Shown here: positions 1-9,126 of the stretch, piece by piece
Position numbering within the stretch: the stretch's first letter is position 1
How the letters are laid out: each line of letters starts with the position of its first letter
From: an uncultured Lachnospiraceae bacterium
Lineage (GTDB): Bacteria; Bacillota; Clostridia; Lachnospirales; Lachnospiraceae
Assembly (NCBI GenBank): GCA_947175175.1
Contig: CAMWLV010000005.1
Coordinates: 1-57,407 of the forward strand
Direction: 5' to 3'
DNA length: 57,407 nucleotides
Made by a program: the position numbers and the translations under genes
Notes under the pieces: generated by a model
Databases searched by the model: none
Told to the model about the DNA's origin: nothing
What the model saw: only the letters and a program-made list of their open reading frames with translations

Positions 1-376
1 GAAGAGGGAACATAAACATTACTCCCAGAAGCACAACTATCGTCACTGCGATCATAGCAATCCGAATCCATCGGGCAAATTCAATTCCAGAATATGCCAT
101 AATGCGGTAGTCTGCTGCCAAAACCCCAAAGACCGCAAGAAGGACTATCCAGATTGCTGTCCCCTGTTTAAAATTCTCCCTGAACGCTTTCCAGAACCCC
201 TTTATAATATAGGTTTCTTCGTTTTTTACCATCTTAAACCCCATATAATACGCTGCAGAAAAAGCTGCACCAATCGTAAAAACCGGAATACAGAAAATAA
301 AAAACAAAAAATTCAATATCATAATATCTGCTACTTTATTCAGAAAATTCATTAATGGACTGTCAAGCTTAAACAT
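1..376 (-). CDS. YesL/DUF624-like membrane protein, partial (C-terminus beyond window)
   Basis: The first 125 codons are visible. The ATG at 376 is preceded by GGAGGAG at good spacing. Hydrophobic segments lie at about residues 17-40, 67-83 and 97-115. The first one, with a Pro-Val-Phe-Thr-Ile-Gly-Ala-Ala stretch followed by Ala-Tyr-Tyr, resembles the start of YesL/DUF624 integral membrane proteins, usually about 200 aa and often encoded beside carbohydrate uptake genes. The function of that family is not settled. Translated by hand from the minus strand. The gene has its own sigma-A-like promoter at 433-461. Confidence 0.7.
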   Translation of the reverse strand, partial: MFKLDSPLMNFLNKVADIMILNFLFFIFCIPVFTIGAAFSAAYYMGFKMVKNEETYIIKGFWKAFRENFKQGTAIWIVLLAVFGVLAADYRIMAYSGIEFARWIRIAMIAVTIVVLLGVMFMFPL

Positions 377-432
377 ACTATAATTCTCCTCCCGTTTTGA
401 CTTTTCCCTTGTAATAAAACACCATAAAGAGT

Positions 433-461
433 ATTATAGTTTGTTTTATATGGTATTTCAA
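433..461 (-). promoter_or_regulatory. Sigma-A-type promoter for the YesL-like gene
   Basis: On the minus strand TTGAAA is followed after 17 bases by a perfect TATAAT. It lies about 55 bases upstream of the ATG at 376 and reads away from the HD-GYP gene that ends at 494. Confidence 0.65.
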
Positions 462-493
462 CAAATAAAGTATTAAATCTTTATCACAGATCC

Positions 494-1747
494 TTAGCTC
501 AGGCTTGAATATACCTGATTGTAATTGCGCTGCAATTTCTGGTGTGTCACCAGTGCCATATCCGCCTTCTGTTTTGCCTTGTCCATGATCTCATCGTAGT
601 GTTTCAGGAAAGTATCTGCCACAATCCCCTCATATTTTCCAGAAATGATACCATTGTTGAGTTCGTCGACGATCTCCTCCTTGGTGTGTGCCTCCCTGTA
701 AGGCTTTGGCTCCATCGCGTTGACTACCTGTTCCGATATCTGCAGGATCGCCTCCTTCTCACCCATCACACTCGCCTTCAGTCCGCGGGGATACCCACTT
801 CCATCAAATCGCTCATGATGCCCTGCCGCAATCCGTATGATCTCCTTAGAGAGCTTGTTTTCCAGTGTCTTTTCCATGATATCCACATGTGTCTTTACCA
901 GGTTCTTCTCCTCTTCGCTGAGCGTTCTCGGCGCATCCAGCAGTTCTCTTGGAATCGCAAGCATCCCGATATCGTGAAGCAGCGCTGCATAGTACACTTC
1001 ATTCTTGTCAAGCTCGCTTAGTTTCAGCTTCCTGCCAAGCTCACGACACACATAGACCGTCGCCACGGTCTCTGATACCATCTGTTCCTCCTTAAGACCA
1101 GTACAGTACATTAGCATCTTCAGATACTTTTCTTTCTCGATATCCGACAGCAGTATGTACTCAAGACTCTCACTGTATTCCGCCTTGTAACTGTTGTCTC
1201 TTATTTTTGTGAAAATATCATGCTCCTCCACGGTCTTTGCAAGCAGCTGGCATACTTTTGGATCAAATTTCGTTCCAGCATACTTTTCGATTATTCTGTA
1301 ATCAAATTTTGCCCCAAAGGATCTCTGCCAGATGTCCATAATCTCTGCAACTTTCAAGACTTCCAGCTCAAAACGGTACCTGTAATCCATGTCCTTTGTC
1401 TTACTGTAATCCATATGATGATAGAGAATCATCTTGGACTGTTCCTCCAGCGGAGAGAGATAGCGCAGGAAAAGATATCCATACACGGAATGTGGTGTCG
1501 AATTTTTCGCCTCAAAGGTCAGCGGTTTACGTACATCGTCCGTCTTGTTCGCCCCGATATCATGGAGCAGCGCCAGCACCATATAGTCTGCAATCTCATA
1601 TTTTTCGTATGTTCCCTGTGTTTCCAACATCTTTGCCATGATGTAACTCACCCGCATGCCATGATGCGCCATGGATTTGTTCATCAATCTCACTGTCTCG
1701 TAGATCAGATCTGCCATATTTCTGCTTGTGATATATTCTACTGCCAT
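494..1747 (-). CDS. Tandem HD / HD-GYP domain protein, probable cyclic-di-GMP phosphodiesterase
   Basis: The 417-aa protein has no signal peptide or membrane segment. An N-terminal HD-like region contains LLHDIG (residues 60-65) and a His-His pair at 110-111. The C-terminal HD-GYP domain has LLHDIGM (256-262) and HHERFDGSGYP (310-320). HD-GYP enzymes cleave cyclic-di-GMP using a metal centre bound by the HD and HHExxDGxGYP residues, all present here. The usual Lys after HDIG is Met in the second domain, so activity may be altered. GGTGGGAAAA precedes the ATG. It is probably a cytoplasmic enzyme linked to motility or surface attachment, since receptors, Tad pili and flagellin follow in the window. 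Confidence 0.85.
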   Translation of the reverse strand: MAVEYITSRNMADLIYETVRLMNKSMAHHGMRVSYIMAKMLETQGTYEKYEIADYMVLALLHDIGANKTDDVRKPLTFEAKNSTPHSVYGYLFLRYLSPLEEQSKMILYHHMDYSKTKDMDYRYRFELEVLKVAEIMDIWQRSFGAKFDYRIIEKYAGTKFDPKVCQLLAKTVEEHDIFTKIRDNSYKAEYSESLEYILLSDIEKEKYLKMLMYCTGLKEEQMVSETVATVYVCRELGRKLKLSELDKNEVYYAALLHDIGMLAIPRELLDAPRTLSEEEKNLVKTHVDIMEKTLENKLSKEIIRIAAGHHERFDGSGYPRGLKASVMGEKEAILQISEQVVNAMEPKPYREAHTKEEIVDELNNGIISGKYEGIVADTFLKHYDEIMDKAKQKADMALVTHQKLQRNYNQVYSSLS

Positions 1748-1774
1748 TTTCCCACCTCTTTTATTATTGTATTC

Positions 1775-2299
1775 TTATAATGTAATACTGCGTTTCATCG
1801 GCGTATACCGGATTCCATCGCATGCCTGTTCTGTGTTGGTGTCAACAAATCCCATGCGGTGGTAGAACCCCGTTGCATAAGGAGCTGCATTCACTGTGAT
1901 GCTGCCATGTCCCTCCTCTGTCAGGACATACTTGCTCACGTACTCGATCAACCCTCTGCCGATTCCCATTCTGTGATATTTTTCATCCACAAAAAGGAGC
2001 GATATGTGTGTCTCTCCCCTGAGACTGAGCATTCCTATCATTCTGCCGTTGTCATACGCTCCAAAAAGCTGATACGACCCCAGCACGAACATCCTATACA
2101 GCACTGTATCCGTGATAAAATCCTGAAAACTCTCGACGCCCTCCGGTGTAAAGTCATGCGCCTCAAACTGCATAAAAGTACGCCACGCCAGTGCCATGGC
2201 ATCGTCCCATTCATTGCGGTATGCCGGTCTTATGGAGATTCTTACTGGCTTGATAATATTTCTCTTAGCCCTCTGCCTGAACTCCAATTTTACAGTCAC
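1775..2299 (-). CDS. GNAT family N-acetyltransferase
   Basis: The protein is 174 aa. The acetyl-CoA pyrophosphate loop is seen as RMGIGRG at residues 110-116 after a beta strand (LLFVDEKYH), followed by a helix and the late GFYHRMGF motif (144-151) typical of Gcn5-related acetyltransferases. The substrate cannot be told. The start used is a GTG at 2299 with only a weak AAGAAG in front; no in-frame ATG occurs before residue 35, so the GTG is the best choice. It lies 27 bp upstream of the HD-GYP gene on the same strand and may share its transcript. Confidence 0.85.
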   Translation of the reverse strand: MTVKLEFRQRAKRNIIKPVRISIRPAYRNEWDDAMALAWRTFMQFEAHDFTPEGVESFQDFITDTVLYRMFVLGSYQLFGAYDNGRMIGMLSLRGETHISLLFVDEKYHRMGIGRGLIEYVSKYVLTEEGHGSITVNAAPYATGFYHRMGFVDTNTEQACDGIRYTPMKRSITL

Positions 2300-2377
2300 C
2301 TTCTTACTTTTTAAGAGTCTATTTTATTAGTATAGCACAAATTTTCCCAATTGTATATTTTTTGTCGCAAAATCAGC

Positions 2378-2412
2378 AAAAAAAGGCACAGACTATAAAC
2401 AAAGCCTGTGTC
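2378..2412 (-). terminator. Rho-independent terminator after the HPr-like gene
   Basis: On the minus strand a stem GACACAGGC/GTCTGTGCC (with wobble pairs, 10-nt loop) is followed directly by eight T residues. It lies just after the stop codon at 2422. Confidence 0.7.
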
Positions 2413-2421
2413 TTCCTGTTC

Positions 2422-2676
2422 CTATTGACATATAAAAAACTTCTCAAGCGCCTCGACTGCCTCACCTTCATCCTTTCCGTCAGCAGCAATTGTCACGTTC
2501 ATTCCCTCGGAAGGGTTAAACGCAATAATCCCCATGATACTCTTCGCATTGATCCTGTACTTATCATACTCCAACAGAATCTCACTCTTGTACTGACTCG
2601 CGATCTGAACAATCTCCGCCAGTGGATGATCATACTTTTTCTCAATTTCCTTTACCACTATTTCTTTTTTTAACAC
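2422..2676 (-). CDS. HPr-like protein with Tyr at position 15 and Ser46 retained (Crh-like)
   Basis: Starting at the GTG at 2676, which has GGAGG eight bases upstream, gives an 84-aa protein, the usual length of HPr. An ATG at 2697 would add seven residues but has no good ribosome site. With the GTG start the numbering matches HPr exactly: NAKSIMG places Ser46 at its canonical position, but the catalytic His15 is Tyr and Arg17 is His. HPr carries phosphate on His15 for sugar uptake, whereas Bacillus Crh lacks His15 and acts only through Ser46 phosphorylation and CcpA. The sequence therefore suggests a regulatory, not phosphotransfer, role. It is monocistronic with its own terminator. Confidence 0.8.
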   Translation of the reverse strand: MLKKEIVVKEIEKKYDHPLAEIVQIASQYKSEILLEYDKYRINAKSIMGIIAFNPSEGMNVTIAADGKDEGEAVEALEKFFICQ

Positions 2677-2805
2677 ATCGAATCCCTCCGTTACCATCCT
2701 GAATTATCTAAATTGAATACGCACGTTTTTGCAAACGAAAGACCACGCAAAGCGATGCTCTTTCTTATATATAATGTAATAATTGCTTAAAATTCATTAT
2801 GTATT

Positions 2806-2834
2806 ATTGTCCGTTTTTTTGATAGAAAAGTCAA
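2806..2834 (-). promoter_or_regulatory. Candidate sigma-A promoter for the HPr-like gene
   Basis: On the minus strand TTGACT is followed after 17 bases by GACAAT. It sits in an AT-rich gap, about 130 bases upstream of the GTG start, which would leave a fairly long leader. The -10 match is only 4 of 6. Confidence 0.4.
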
Positions 2835-2894
2835 TGTTTTTTTATGAAAAATTAAAGAATTATTATAAAACCGTCTTTTTCACGAAAAAAGCAC

Positions 2895-5318
2895 CTATTT
2901 TAAGTATTTCATTAGTATTTTCTGCAAAACATCCACATCAATCGGTTTCGTCATGAAGTCGTCGAACCCCTTCCTGATGTAATCCTCCCGCGCACCAGCA
3001 ATGGCATTCGCAGTCAGTACGACGATCGGTGTGCTATGGCTTGCACTTCCTTCATTTTCATGAAGGTACTTCATCAAATCCGTACCACTGACTTCAGGCA
3101 TCATATCATCTGTCAGAATCAGGTCATACACCTCCGCATCCAAATGATTGATCGCAGCTTGTCCCCCGTTTGCACGTTTTACTTCTATGTCCAGCATCTC
3201 AAGTATAGAGGCGATTACCTCCAGATTCATCTCGTTGTCATCCACCACGAAAACCTTTTTGCCCGGAAACCGCATCGTCTCCAGACTTTCCCCGCCCTTC
3301 TCACTTTTTTCACTGCTGAGAAGCTCAAAGCGCTTCTTGTAATCACCAATCGGAGCACTCGAGACAATCTTCTGCGGGATCAACACACAAAAGCAGGAAC
3401 CCTTTCCATACTCACTCTCTACACTGATCTTTCCGTCCATCAGTCCCACCAGGCGCGATGTGATACTAAGACCCAGCCCTGTCCCCTCAATACTTCTGTT
3501 TTTGAGCCGGTCAAGCCGTTCAAACTCTACAAAGAGCTTCGACAGATCTTCCTTTTTGATACCTACGCCGCTGTCTGATACCCTGATATCAAGCAGAATA
3601 TCCTCCTCATCAAGACACTCAGATACATTCTGCTTTCTGACGCAAAGTTCCACCCAGCCTTTTGGGGTATATTTTACAGCATTCGTCATTAAATTCAGCA
3701 TAATCTGCTTGATCCGCACTTCATCACCATAGAGCAAATCCGGAATCGCGCCATCAATATCGAGCTTCAGCTCAAGTCCTTCATTGTCAATCCGCTCCTG
3801 CGTCATGATCACAACGTCATTGAGCAGCGAGGAAAGAGAATAATCTGAGGCGATAATGTCCATCTTACCTGTCTCGATCTTCGAGAAATCGAGGATATCA
3901 TTGATCAGCGCCAGCAGCGTCCTTCCTGCACTCTGGATATCAGCGGTATACTTCTTGATGCTGCTCTTGTTCGTCTCGTGCATGATCAGCTCATTCAGCC
4001 CGAGGATCGCGTTGAGCGGTGTGCGTATCTCATGTGACATATGTGACAGAAACCGGCTTTTCTGCTCACTTGCCTCCTCGGCGGCGATCTTTTCCCGCTC
4101 CATGATGACGTGATTTGCTTCCTCCCTCATGCTGTTGAGCTCATTGCGGCTCCGCACAATCCAGATCAGCATACAGACGCAAAACACGAGAAGTCCATAG
4201 CCAAACATCAGCGAACATGGATAAATGACCTCATTCCAATAAAATACCACACTCACCGCCGTTGTTATAATCACAGCACCAAAACCCAAGAGCACTTCAA
4301 CTGACGGCATAATCTTTTCCTGAACAAAACTCAAAATACATGCCCCCATATCGATCACGATGAGCATATGCACAAAAATATAAAAATCAGAAATATTTCT
4401 TGCAAATATAACAAAAGACACCACGCTGACTGCTGCGACCAGGAAGTTCATGAATGCCAACACCTCATAGCGCGTATGTCCTGGAAAAAAAGCATATTCC
4501 GCAAACAAGATGAACGGAATGGGCAGCAAGATCATCGAAATGTTATTCAGCCAGCTTACAATAGAAATCCTTTCTACCAATATTTCCAGACATCCACTGT
4601 CTGTCCCAAGATACATTACAGACAACAGCAAAAAAAGAGTAAGCCATTTCAGCGGTCTGACATCGTGCAGCTTGTCAACCAGTATTGCCGAATGGCTTGC
4701 GATCAGGTTCAATATGATGAGCACGATAGCAGCCATACAGATAATAAGACTGTTTTTTGCCTCAGACAAAATATATCTCACGAGTGCATACCTGTCCCCG
4801 ACTGCCATAAACTGCACTGTTGAACTCTCCCCGCCTGTCTCATTGCCAAGCTCTATGGTGATTGTGTCACCTGCTTTCATCCCGGCCGCCGGTACCTGAT
4901 GAAGCATATACATGCGTTTGCTGTGAGAACGATATTCCTCGTGAAAATAATACTCATACCACACTTCACCATTAACATAGACAACTGTGTCAAGTGCCCT
5001 TGCGCGAAAACAGAGGTATTCTTCCGATGCTGGTGTAAAGTCAAGCGTCTTTGTGAGTGACACATAACCATCTTGTGTATGTATCTGCAAATAATGCTGC
5101 CTATGTGGAATGACTTTCTCAGGTTTACCTGTATCATCTAATACATCTGTATAATACCAGTCATCACCAAACCACACATCATTTTTCCCGATATTCTTGA
5201 AATGACGCTGCACGGGAGCTCTCAAACAGATCAACACTGTAATGATAAATATGGCAATCAAAAAGGTGCAGTACATCACCCTGATCACAAAGCGCAGGTC
5301 AATATTCCGGTCTTTCAT
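2895..5318 (-). CDS. Membrane-bound hybrid sensor histidine kinase with C-terminal receiver
   Basis: The open frame extends further upstream, but the ATG at 5318 (GGAGG in front, after the stop of the regulator gene at 5356) gives a sensible 807-aa protein. One membrane segment (about 10-32) is followed by an extracytoplasmic sensor region (33-185), several membrane segments (about 188-390), a short coiled linker, a HisKA domain with HMSHEIRTPLN (phospho-His 429), an ATPase domain with N546, DSGVGI (582) and GTGLGL (612), and a receiver with Asp737 and Lys791. The seven-helix plus outside-domain layout recalls 7TMR-DISM receptors. The ligand is unknown. It follows a response regulator gene by 37 bp, so they form a phosphorelay pair. 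Confidence 0.88.
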   Translation of the reverse strand: MKDRNIDLRFVIRVMYCTFLIAIFIITVLICLRAPVQRHFKNIGKNDVWFGDDWYYTDVLDDTGKPEKVIPHRQHYLQIHTQDGYVSLTKTLDFTPASEEYLCFRARALDTVVYVNGEVWYEYYFHEEYRSHSKRMYMLHQVPAAGMKAGDTITIELGNETGGESSTVQFMAVGDRYALVRYILSEAKNSLIICMAAIVLIILNLIASHSAILVDKLHDVRPLKWLTLFLLLSVMYLGTDSGCLEILVERISIVSWLNNISMILLPIPFILFAEYAFFPGHTRYEVLAFMNFLVAAVSVVSFVIFARNISDFYIFVHMLIVIDMGACILSFVQEKIMPSVEVLLGFGAVIITTAVSVVFYWNEVIYPCSLMFGYGLLVFCVCMLIWIVRSRNELNSMREEANHVIMEREKIAAEEASEQKSRFLSHMSHEIRTPLNAILGLNELIMHETNKSSIKKYTADIQSAGRTLLALINDILDFSKIETGKMDIIASDYSLSSLLNDVVIMTQERIDNEGLELKLDIDGAIPDLLYGDEVRIKQIMLNLMTNAVKYTPKGWVELCVRKQNVSECLDEEDILLDIRVSDSGVGIKKEDLSKLFVEFERLDRLKNRSIEGTGLGLSITSRLVGLMDGKISVESEYGKGSCFCVLIPQKIVSSAPIGDYKKRFELLSSEKSEKGGESLETMRFPGKKVFVVDDNEMNLEVIASILEMLDIEVKRANGGQAAINHLDAEVYDLILTDDMMPEVSGTDLMKYLHENEGSASHSTPIVVLTANAIAGAREDYIRKGFDDFMTKPIDVDVLQKILMKYLK

Positions 5319-5355
5319 AATAACCCATAATCCTCCGTATTGCCGGCATATTTCC

Positions 5356-6120
5356 TTAGGAACTCTTATTTTTGTCCTCTGCCAGCGCCCACAAGTAACC
5401 GATACCATACACTGTCTTGATATAATTGCGTGCATCCAGTTTGTTGCTGAGCATATGCACCACCTCTGCCAATGTCGTCTCATCTATATATAACATCCTG
5501 CTCTCCGACCTCAGTTTATCTACCAAAGCCTTTTTCTTGAGCACGATTCCCTTATTTTCTACCAAATTGCGCAGCAGGCACTGTTCCACATTGTTGAGCC
5601 GCACTTTTTTGCCCGCAACACTGTATTCCCTGCTGTCAAAATCAAATAAATAATCATCTATTTCCACAATATGTTCGCCAATAACACTTTTCCGGCTGCC
5701 CGCGCCGATTGCCTCAAACCTGCTGATCGCGCGAAAGCTGGAGTTTCTCTTGCCGCGCTTGAACTGCGTCCACACCTTTGCCTTGAGAACAGATACACTG
5801 AAAGGCTTGGTAATGTAATCCGCGATTCCCCGTTTGTTCAACTCCGACACATCGGGTTTCGTTTCATTGGAGACTACAAGAATAATAGGAACATCATCTG
5901 ATTCATAGACACCGAGTCCCAACTCATATATGAGGTCATATCCATCCCCATCCGGAAGTTCTGTGTCAATGATAATCTGCTGGTATTGCTCGCTTTCCAG
6001 CAAAGCAACAGCCGCCTCAAGTGTTCCGCAGCTAAATGCATGTGTCTCGTTGTCGGTCAACGCCATGCACAGCCTCTCTGCCAGCTTAAAGTCAGCCTCA
6101 ATAATCAATATTTTGTTCAT
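5356..6120 (-). CDS. OmpR-type response regulator (receiver + winged helix)
   Basis: The protein is 254 aa. The N-terminal receiver has the acidic Glu8/Asp10, the phospho-acceptor Asp52 in IIIDTELPDGDG, and a KPF motif near residue 108. The C-terminal 100 residues form a Trans_reg_C-like winged helix ending in ...KTVYGIGYLW, a standard recognition wing. AAGGA precedes the ATG. It is transcribed before the hybrid kinase, which likely phosphorylates it. It should bind DNA in the cytoplasm; the target genes are unknown. The nearby chemotaxis receptor is one possibility, purely from position. Confidence 0.9.
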   Translation of the reverse strand: MNKILIIEADFKLAERLCMALTDNETHAFSCGTLEAAVALLESEQYQQIIIDTELPDGDGYDLIYELGLGVYESDDVPIILVVSNETKPDVSELNKRGIADYITKPFSVSVLKAKVWTQFKRGKRNSSFRAISRFEAIGAGSRKSVIGEHIVEIDDYLFDFDSREYSVAGKKVRLNNVEQCLLRNLVENKGIVLKKKALVDKLRSESRMLYIDETTLAEVVHMLSNKLDARNYIKTVYGIGYLWALAEDKNKSS

Positions 6121-6298
6121 GATACAATCCTTTTACACAATGGAACCGTAATTATGGCACCAGATCCGTTCCTATCTGGTGGCTGTCTGCCAGTTCCTTA
6201 TATTATATACAGTGTTTCCCTATCACCTTATGATATTTAAAAGTTTGAAAGTGACCTTCTTTCAAACTTATATCTTCACACAAATGTATGTCAATACA

Positions 6299-8038
6299 TC
6301 AGAGTTTTACAAATCTGTCTGATTCCTGCCGGAGTTGAATCGAAACCGAACTGTTATCCTCCATCTGTTTTGAAATTTGTGCGATCCCCTCCACTAAATC
6401 GTTGGTATTCATTGCCGCCATCGTCACAGCATTCGCGCTCTCGTCAATTGCCAGACTGATGCCTCTTATTGATTCCGTGATCTCCGCAACAATTGTCCGC
6501 AGTCCTCCTGACATATCATTGAACCTTGTCACAATCTCATTGACATGTACTGCATCCTCACGGTACTGTATTCCGCTCTGCACAAATCCGTCATAGTCAG
6601 GCAGAATTGTTTCGTTAATGTACTTCACAATCTCGTCCGAATTTCTGACAAGCTCATGAACAGCCGCTGTCACCATGTTGTTGATATTCTGGATGTTGCT
6701 TGCCGTCTCCCGGCTGGAATCTGCCAGCTGTCTGATTTCGTCAGCCACAACCGCAAAGCCTTTTCCAGCCTCGCCTGCCCTCGCTGCCTCAATTGATGCG
6801 TTGAGTGCCAGCAGGTTTGTCTGTGAGGAAATGCTCAGGATCTCATTGGTCAGATCATTAACACGGTCAACACTTCTGGAATCTTCCATTGCCTTTTTCA
6901 ATGAATCCAGAATTTCCTCTATGACACTGCTCGTATTATTCTTATTGGAAACTGCTTTGCTCTCGAGCTCACTTGCCCTTTTTTCCATCTCATTGGCATA
7001 GTCCTGAAGATTTCCAGATGCATCCGCAAGTTCATTGACATTCTCATCCACATCTCCTGCCATGCTGTTTACGTTGGACGCTGTGGCGGCTACCTCCTCC
7101 ATGGATGCGGAGAGTTCCTCCATCGCCGCAGAAATATCACACGAACTTCCGTTCGCCGAAGACACATTTTCTGATACTTGTGTCACGATCGCATCAAGAT
7201 TGGCAGCATTTCCCGTGATCTTGCCCATAATGCCCTGCAGCGTTTCAATAAACGTATCCATGCTGACGGAGAGACGTCCGATCTCATCTCTGCCTGCAAT
7301 GGTAACTCTCCTGGTCAGATCGCCCCTGCCCTCGTTAATATCGCCAACCATTCCTGTCAGTTCTCTGTTGATCTTGAGAACTGGTGTGACGATCTCAATA
7401 TTGCATAAGATAATCGATCCAAGGGTCATGAGAAGCCCAAAGACCATAAAGGCGATCCCCGTAGTGACAGCTGCCTTATATACACGCTCATTCTCTGCAA
7501 CAGCTGCAAGCACCGCTGCCATCTCATATTCCCTAAGCTGTGAAAGGCAATTATTCATAGCAGTCATATCATTGGTCAGTGCCCCATTTGCGATTGCTGT
7601 CGCTCCCACATTGTCGCCGCTGGCGCTGAGCTGCATCAGTTCCTGAAAGCTTGCCTCAAACGCATCAAGTGCCTTTAAGAGCTGCTTGTACAGATCTTCC
7701 TCGTTTGTACCTACATCCAACAGCTGCTCAAACTGTTCCTGCGTTGACTGTATATCAGCAAAAACTTCCTGTACCTCATTTTCCAGTTCTCTATATGTCG
7801 TCTCATCATTCGCCACAATATGGTTGTATGCAATGCGTGACATATGCTGAAAGTCTGCATTGAAATCCCCCACCATATCCAGACATCTTGCATAGTTTCC
7901 TGATATAGATGTACTCGCATCCATAATGTTATTCATACCAGTGTAGCTCGTCACTCCCATAAGCAGTATGATCACTGCCAATGTGATCAGTGGTATCATG
8001 ATCTTGTAACGAACGCTCATATTCCTAAATGCACGCAT
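6299..8038 (-). CDS. Methyl-accepting chemotaxis protein
   Basis: The 579-aa receptor has a first membrane segment at about 14-33, an outside four-helix-bundle region (about 35-185) rich in Asn and Glu, a second membrane segment (about 190-212), a HAMP linker and a cytoplasmic signalling domain. The hairpin tip is clear ([18 protein letters not shown], then [15 protein letters not shown]). This is the core that binds CheW and CheA. The ligand is unknown. GGAGGAAG lies in front of the ATG. A sigma-D-like promoter is found inside the repeat element upstream (8195-8222), as expected for a motility gene. Confidence 0.95.
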   Translation of the reverse strand: MRAFRNMSVRYKIMIPLITLAVIILLMGVTSYTGMNNIMDASTSISGNYARCLDMVGDFNADFQHMSRIAYNHIVANDETTYRELENEVQEVFADIQSTQEQFEQLLDVGTNEEDLYKQLLKALDAFEASFQELMQLSASGDNVGATAIANGALTNDMTAMNNCLSQLREYEMAAVLAAVAENERVYKAAVTTGIAFMVFGLLMTLGSIILCNIEIVTPVLKINRELTGMVGDINEGRGDLTRRVTIAGRDEIGRLSVSMDTFIETLQGIMGKITGNAANLDAIVTQVSENVSSANGSSCDISAAMEELSASMEEVAATASNVNSMAGDVDENVNELADASGNLQDYANEMEKRASELESKAVSNKNNTSSVIEEILDSLKKAMEDSRSVDRVNDLTNEILSISSQTNLLALNASIEAARAGEAGKGFAVVADEIRQLADSSRETASNIQNINNMVTAAVHELVRNSDEIVKYINETILPDYDGFVQSGIQYREDAVHVNEIVTRFNDMSGGLRTIVAEITESIRGISLAIDESANAVTMAAMNTNDLVEGIAQISKQMEDNSSVSIQLRQESDRFVKL

Positions 8039-8071
8039 ATCTCTTCCTCCGTTCCCCCGTCAGCATTTCCC

Positions 8072-8247
8072 TTAGGAACTGTTGAGAAATAACTTTTAAA
8101 TAGTGCGCTGGATTTTTCTTCGAGAGTGCCGCTCGAAAATCAGGCGCATAGTGGGCTATGTAACTGATTTTTGAGTAATTGTTTTAACAATTTGATATCG
8201 GAGAAAAAGACAAGCAATATTAAAAGTTATTTTTGAACAGTTCCTTA
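8072..8247. repeat. Structured palindromic repeat (MITE-like), family 1
   Basis: The 176-bp element fills about half of the gap 8039-8373. Its ends are inverted: TTAGGAACTGTTGAGAAATA at the left and, reading in from the right, ATAAGGAACTGTTCAAAAAT, both continuing into ...AACTTTTAA. Inside is a nested hairpin: AAAATCAG/CTGATTTT (8136-8143 with 8164-8171) enclosing CATAG-TGGG-CTATG (8147-8160), plus AATTGTT-TT-AACAATT (8177-8192). No open frame is present. Related ends occur at 31462-31479 and 57238-57282. It is probably a non-autonomous mobile repeat with strong RNA structure. The rest of the gap (8248-8373) is AT-rich with nothing recognised. Confidence 0.7.
8195..8222 (-). promoter_or_regulatory. 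Candidate sigma-D (sigma-28) promoter for the chemotaxis receptor
   Basis: On the minus strand TAAT is followed after 16 bases by TCCGATAT, matching 7 of 8 bases of the Bacillus sigma-D -10 (GCCGATAT). It lies about 160 bases upstream of the receptor start and inside the repeat element. Receptor genes are usual members of the sigma-D regulon. The -35 is weak. Confidence 0.4.
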
Positions 8248-8373
8248 TTCCAGACAAATTATTTATCCTATATAAAAAGTATAGTACTTACTGACTTTAT
8301 TATCAATAATATTATGGAAATTGTCGAAAAAATCATGAAAATTGCACAATATTATCCTGTCACTTTTTTCAGA

Positions 8374-8901
8374 TTAACGCACTAAAATGCCCGCGAGAAC
8401 CACACTTGCCACGATTCCTGAAAATGTGGACAGGAGCGCCCCCATGAGCGTCCATCTCGTCTTTGTGACCTTCGCAGCCATGAAATAGACCGACATTGTA
8501 TAGAAAACCGTCTCAGTACTGGCAAGTGCAAGTGATGTCGCAAGTCCTGCAAAGGAATCTGTCCCATATTCCTTAAAAATATCAAGTGCAAGTCCTGTTG
8601 CTGCCGACGCCGAGAAAAGCTTTACCACAAAAAGCGACACCAGTTCATTGGGAAAATCGCCGGAAAACAGGGATATGAGATGCCCGATCAACCCGCCTGC
8701 AAACTCCAGAAAGCCCGATGCCCGAAGCACTCCCACCGCGATCATCAGTCCGATCAGCGTCGGCACAATCCCGACCACTGTCTTCATGCCGTCTTTTGCG
8801 CCTTTGGTGAAACTCGCATAGATGTCCCTCTTCTGCGACAATCCCATCGCTACAATATAGAAAATCAGCGCTGGTATCAGCATATTTGATATCCGTGTCA
8901 T
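8374..8901 (-). CDS. spmB: Spore maturation protein B (SpmB)
   Basis: The 175-aa, highly hydrophobic protein has about five membrane segments and the SpmB signature of an N-terminal MLIPALIFYIV helix, GAKDGMKTVVGIVPTLIGL (about 34-52), and the late SLALASTETVFYTMSVYF stretch. SpmA and SpmB are nucleoside-recognition (Gate) domain membrane proteins needed for spore core dehydration in Bacillus. AGGAG lies eight bases before the ATG. SpmA is normally encoded just upstream, but 8902-9126 contains no such gene, so spmB is alone here. It indicates sporulation ability, without proving it. Confidence 0.9.
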   Translation of the reverse strand: MTRISNMLIPALIFYIVAMGLSQKRDIYASFTKGAKDGMKTVVGIVPTLIGLMIAVGVLRASGFLEFAGGLIGHLISLFSGDFPNELVSLFVVKLFSASAATGLALDIFKEYGTDSFAGLATSLALASTETVFYTMSVYFMAAKVTKTRWTLMGALLSTFSGIVASVVLAGILVR

Positions 8902-9126
8902 GGTGAACGCTCCTGCAAAGATGTGTTGTATTAATGTATATTCTCAGAGAGCCTTCATTATGAATATACAAACAAAAATGAAAAAACATATCAAATTGGT
9001 ACTAATGTACTATGCCATCCACCTCCTTTTTGGTATATATTTACTTTTGCGAAACAACTTTGTAATGATTTTGCCTTTTCATAGTTACAGAGTTTTCAAT
9101 TATTTTTACCAAGGAGACTTATTGAT

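Noticed and set aside
9014..9036. Minus-strand perfect Shine-Dalgarno (AGGAGG) followed by ATG GCA TAG
   Set aside because: The frame codes for only two residues; probably chance or a relic.
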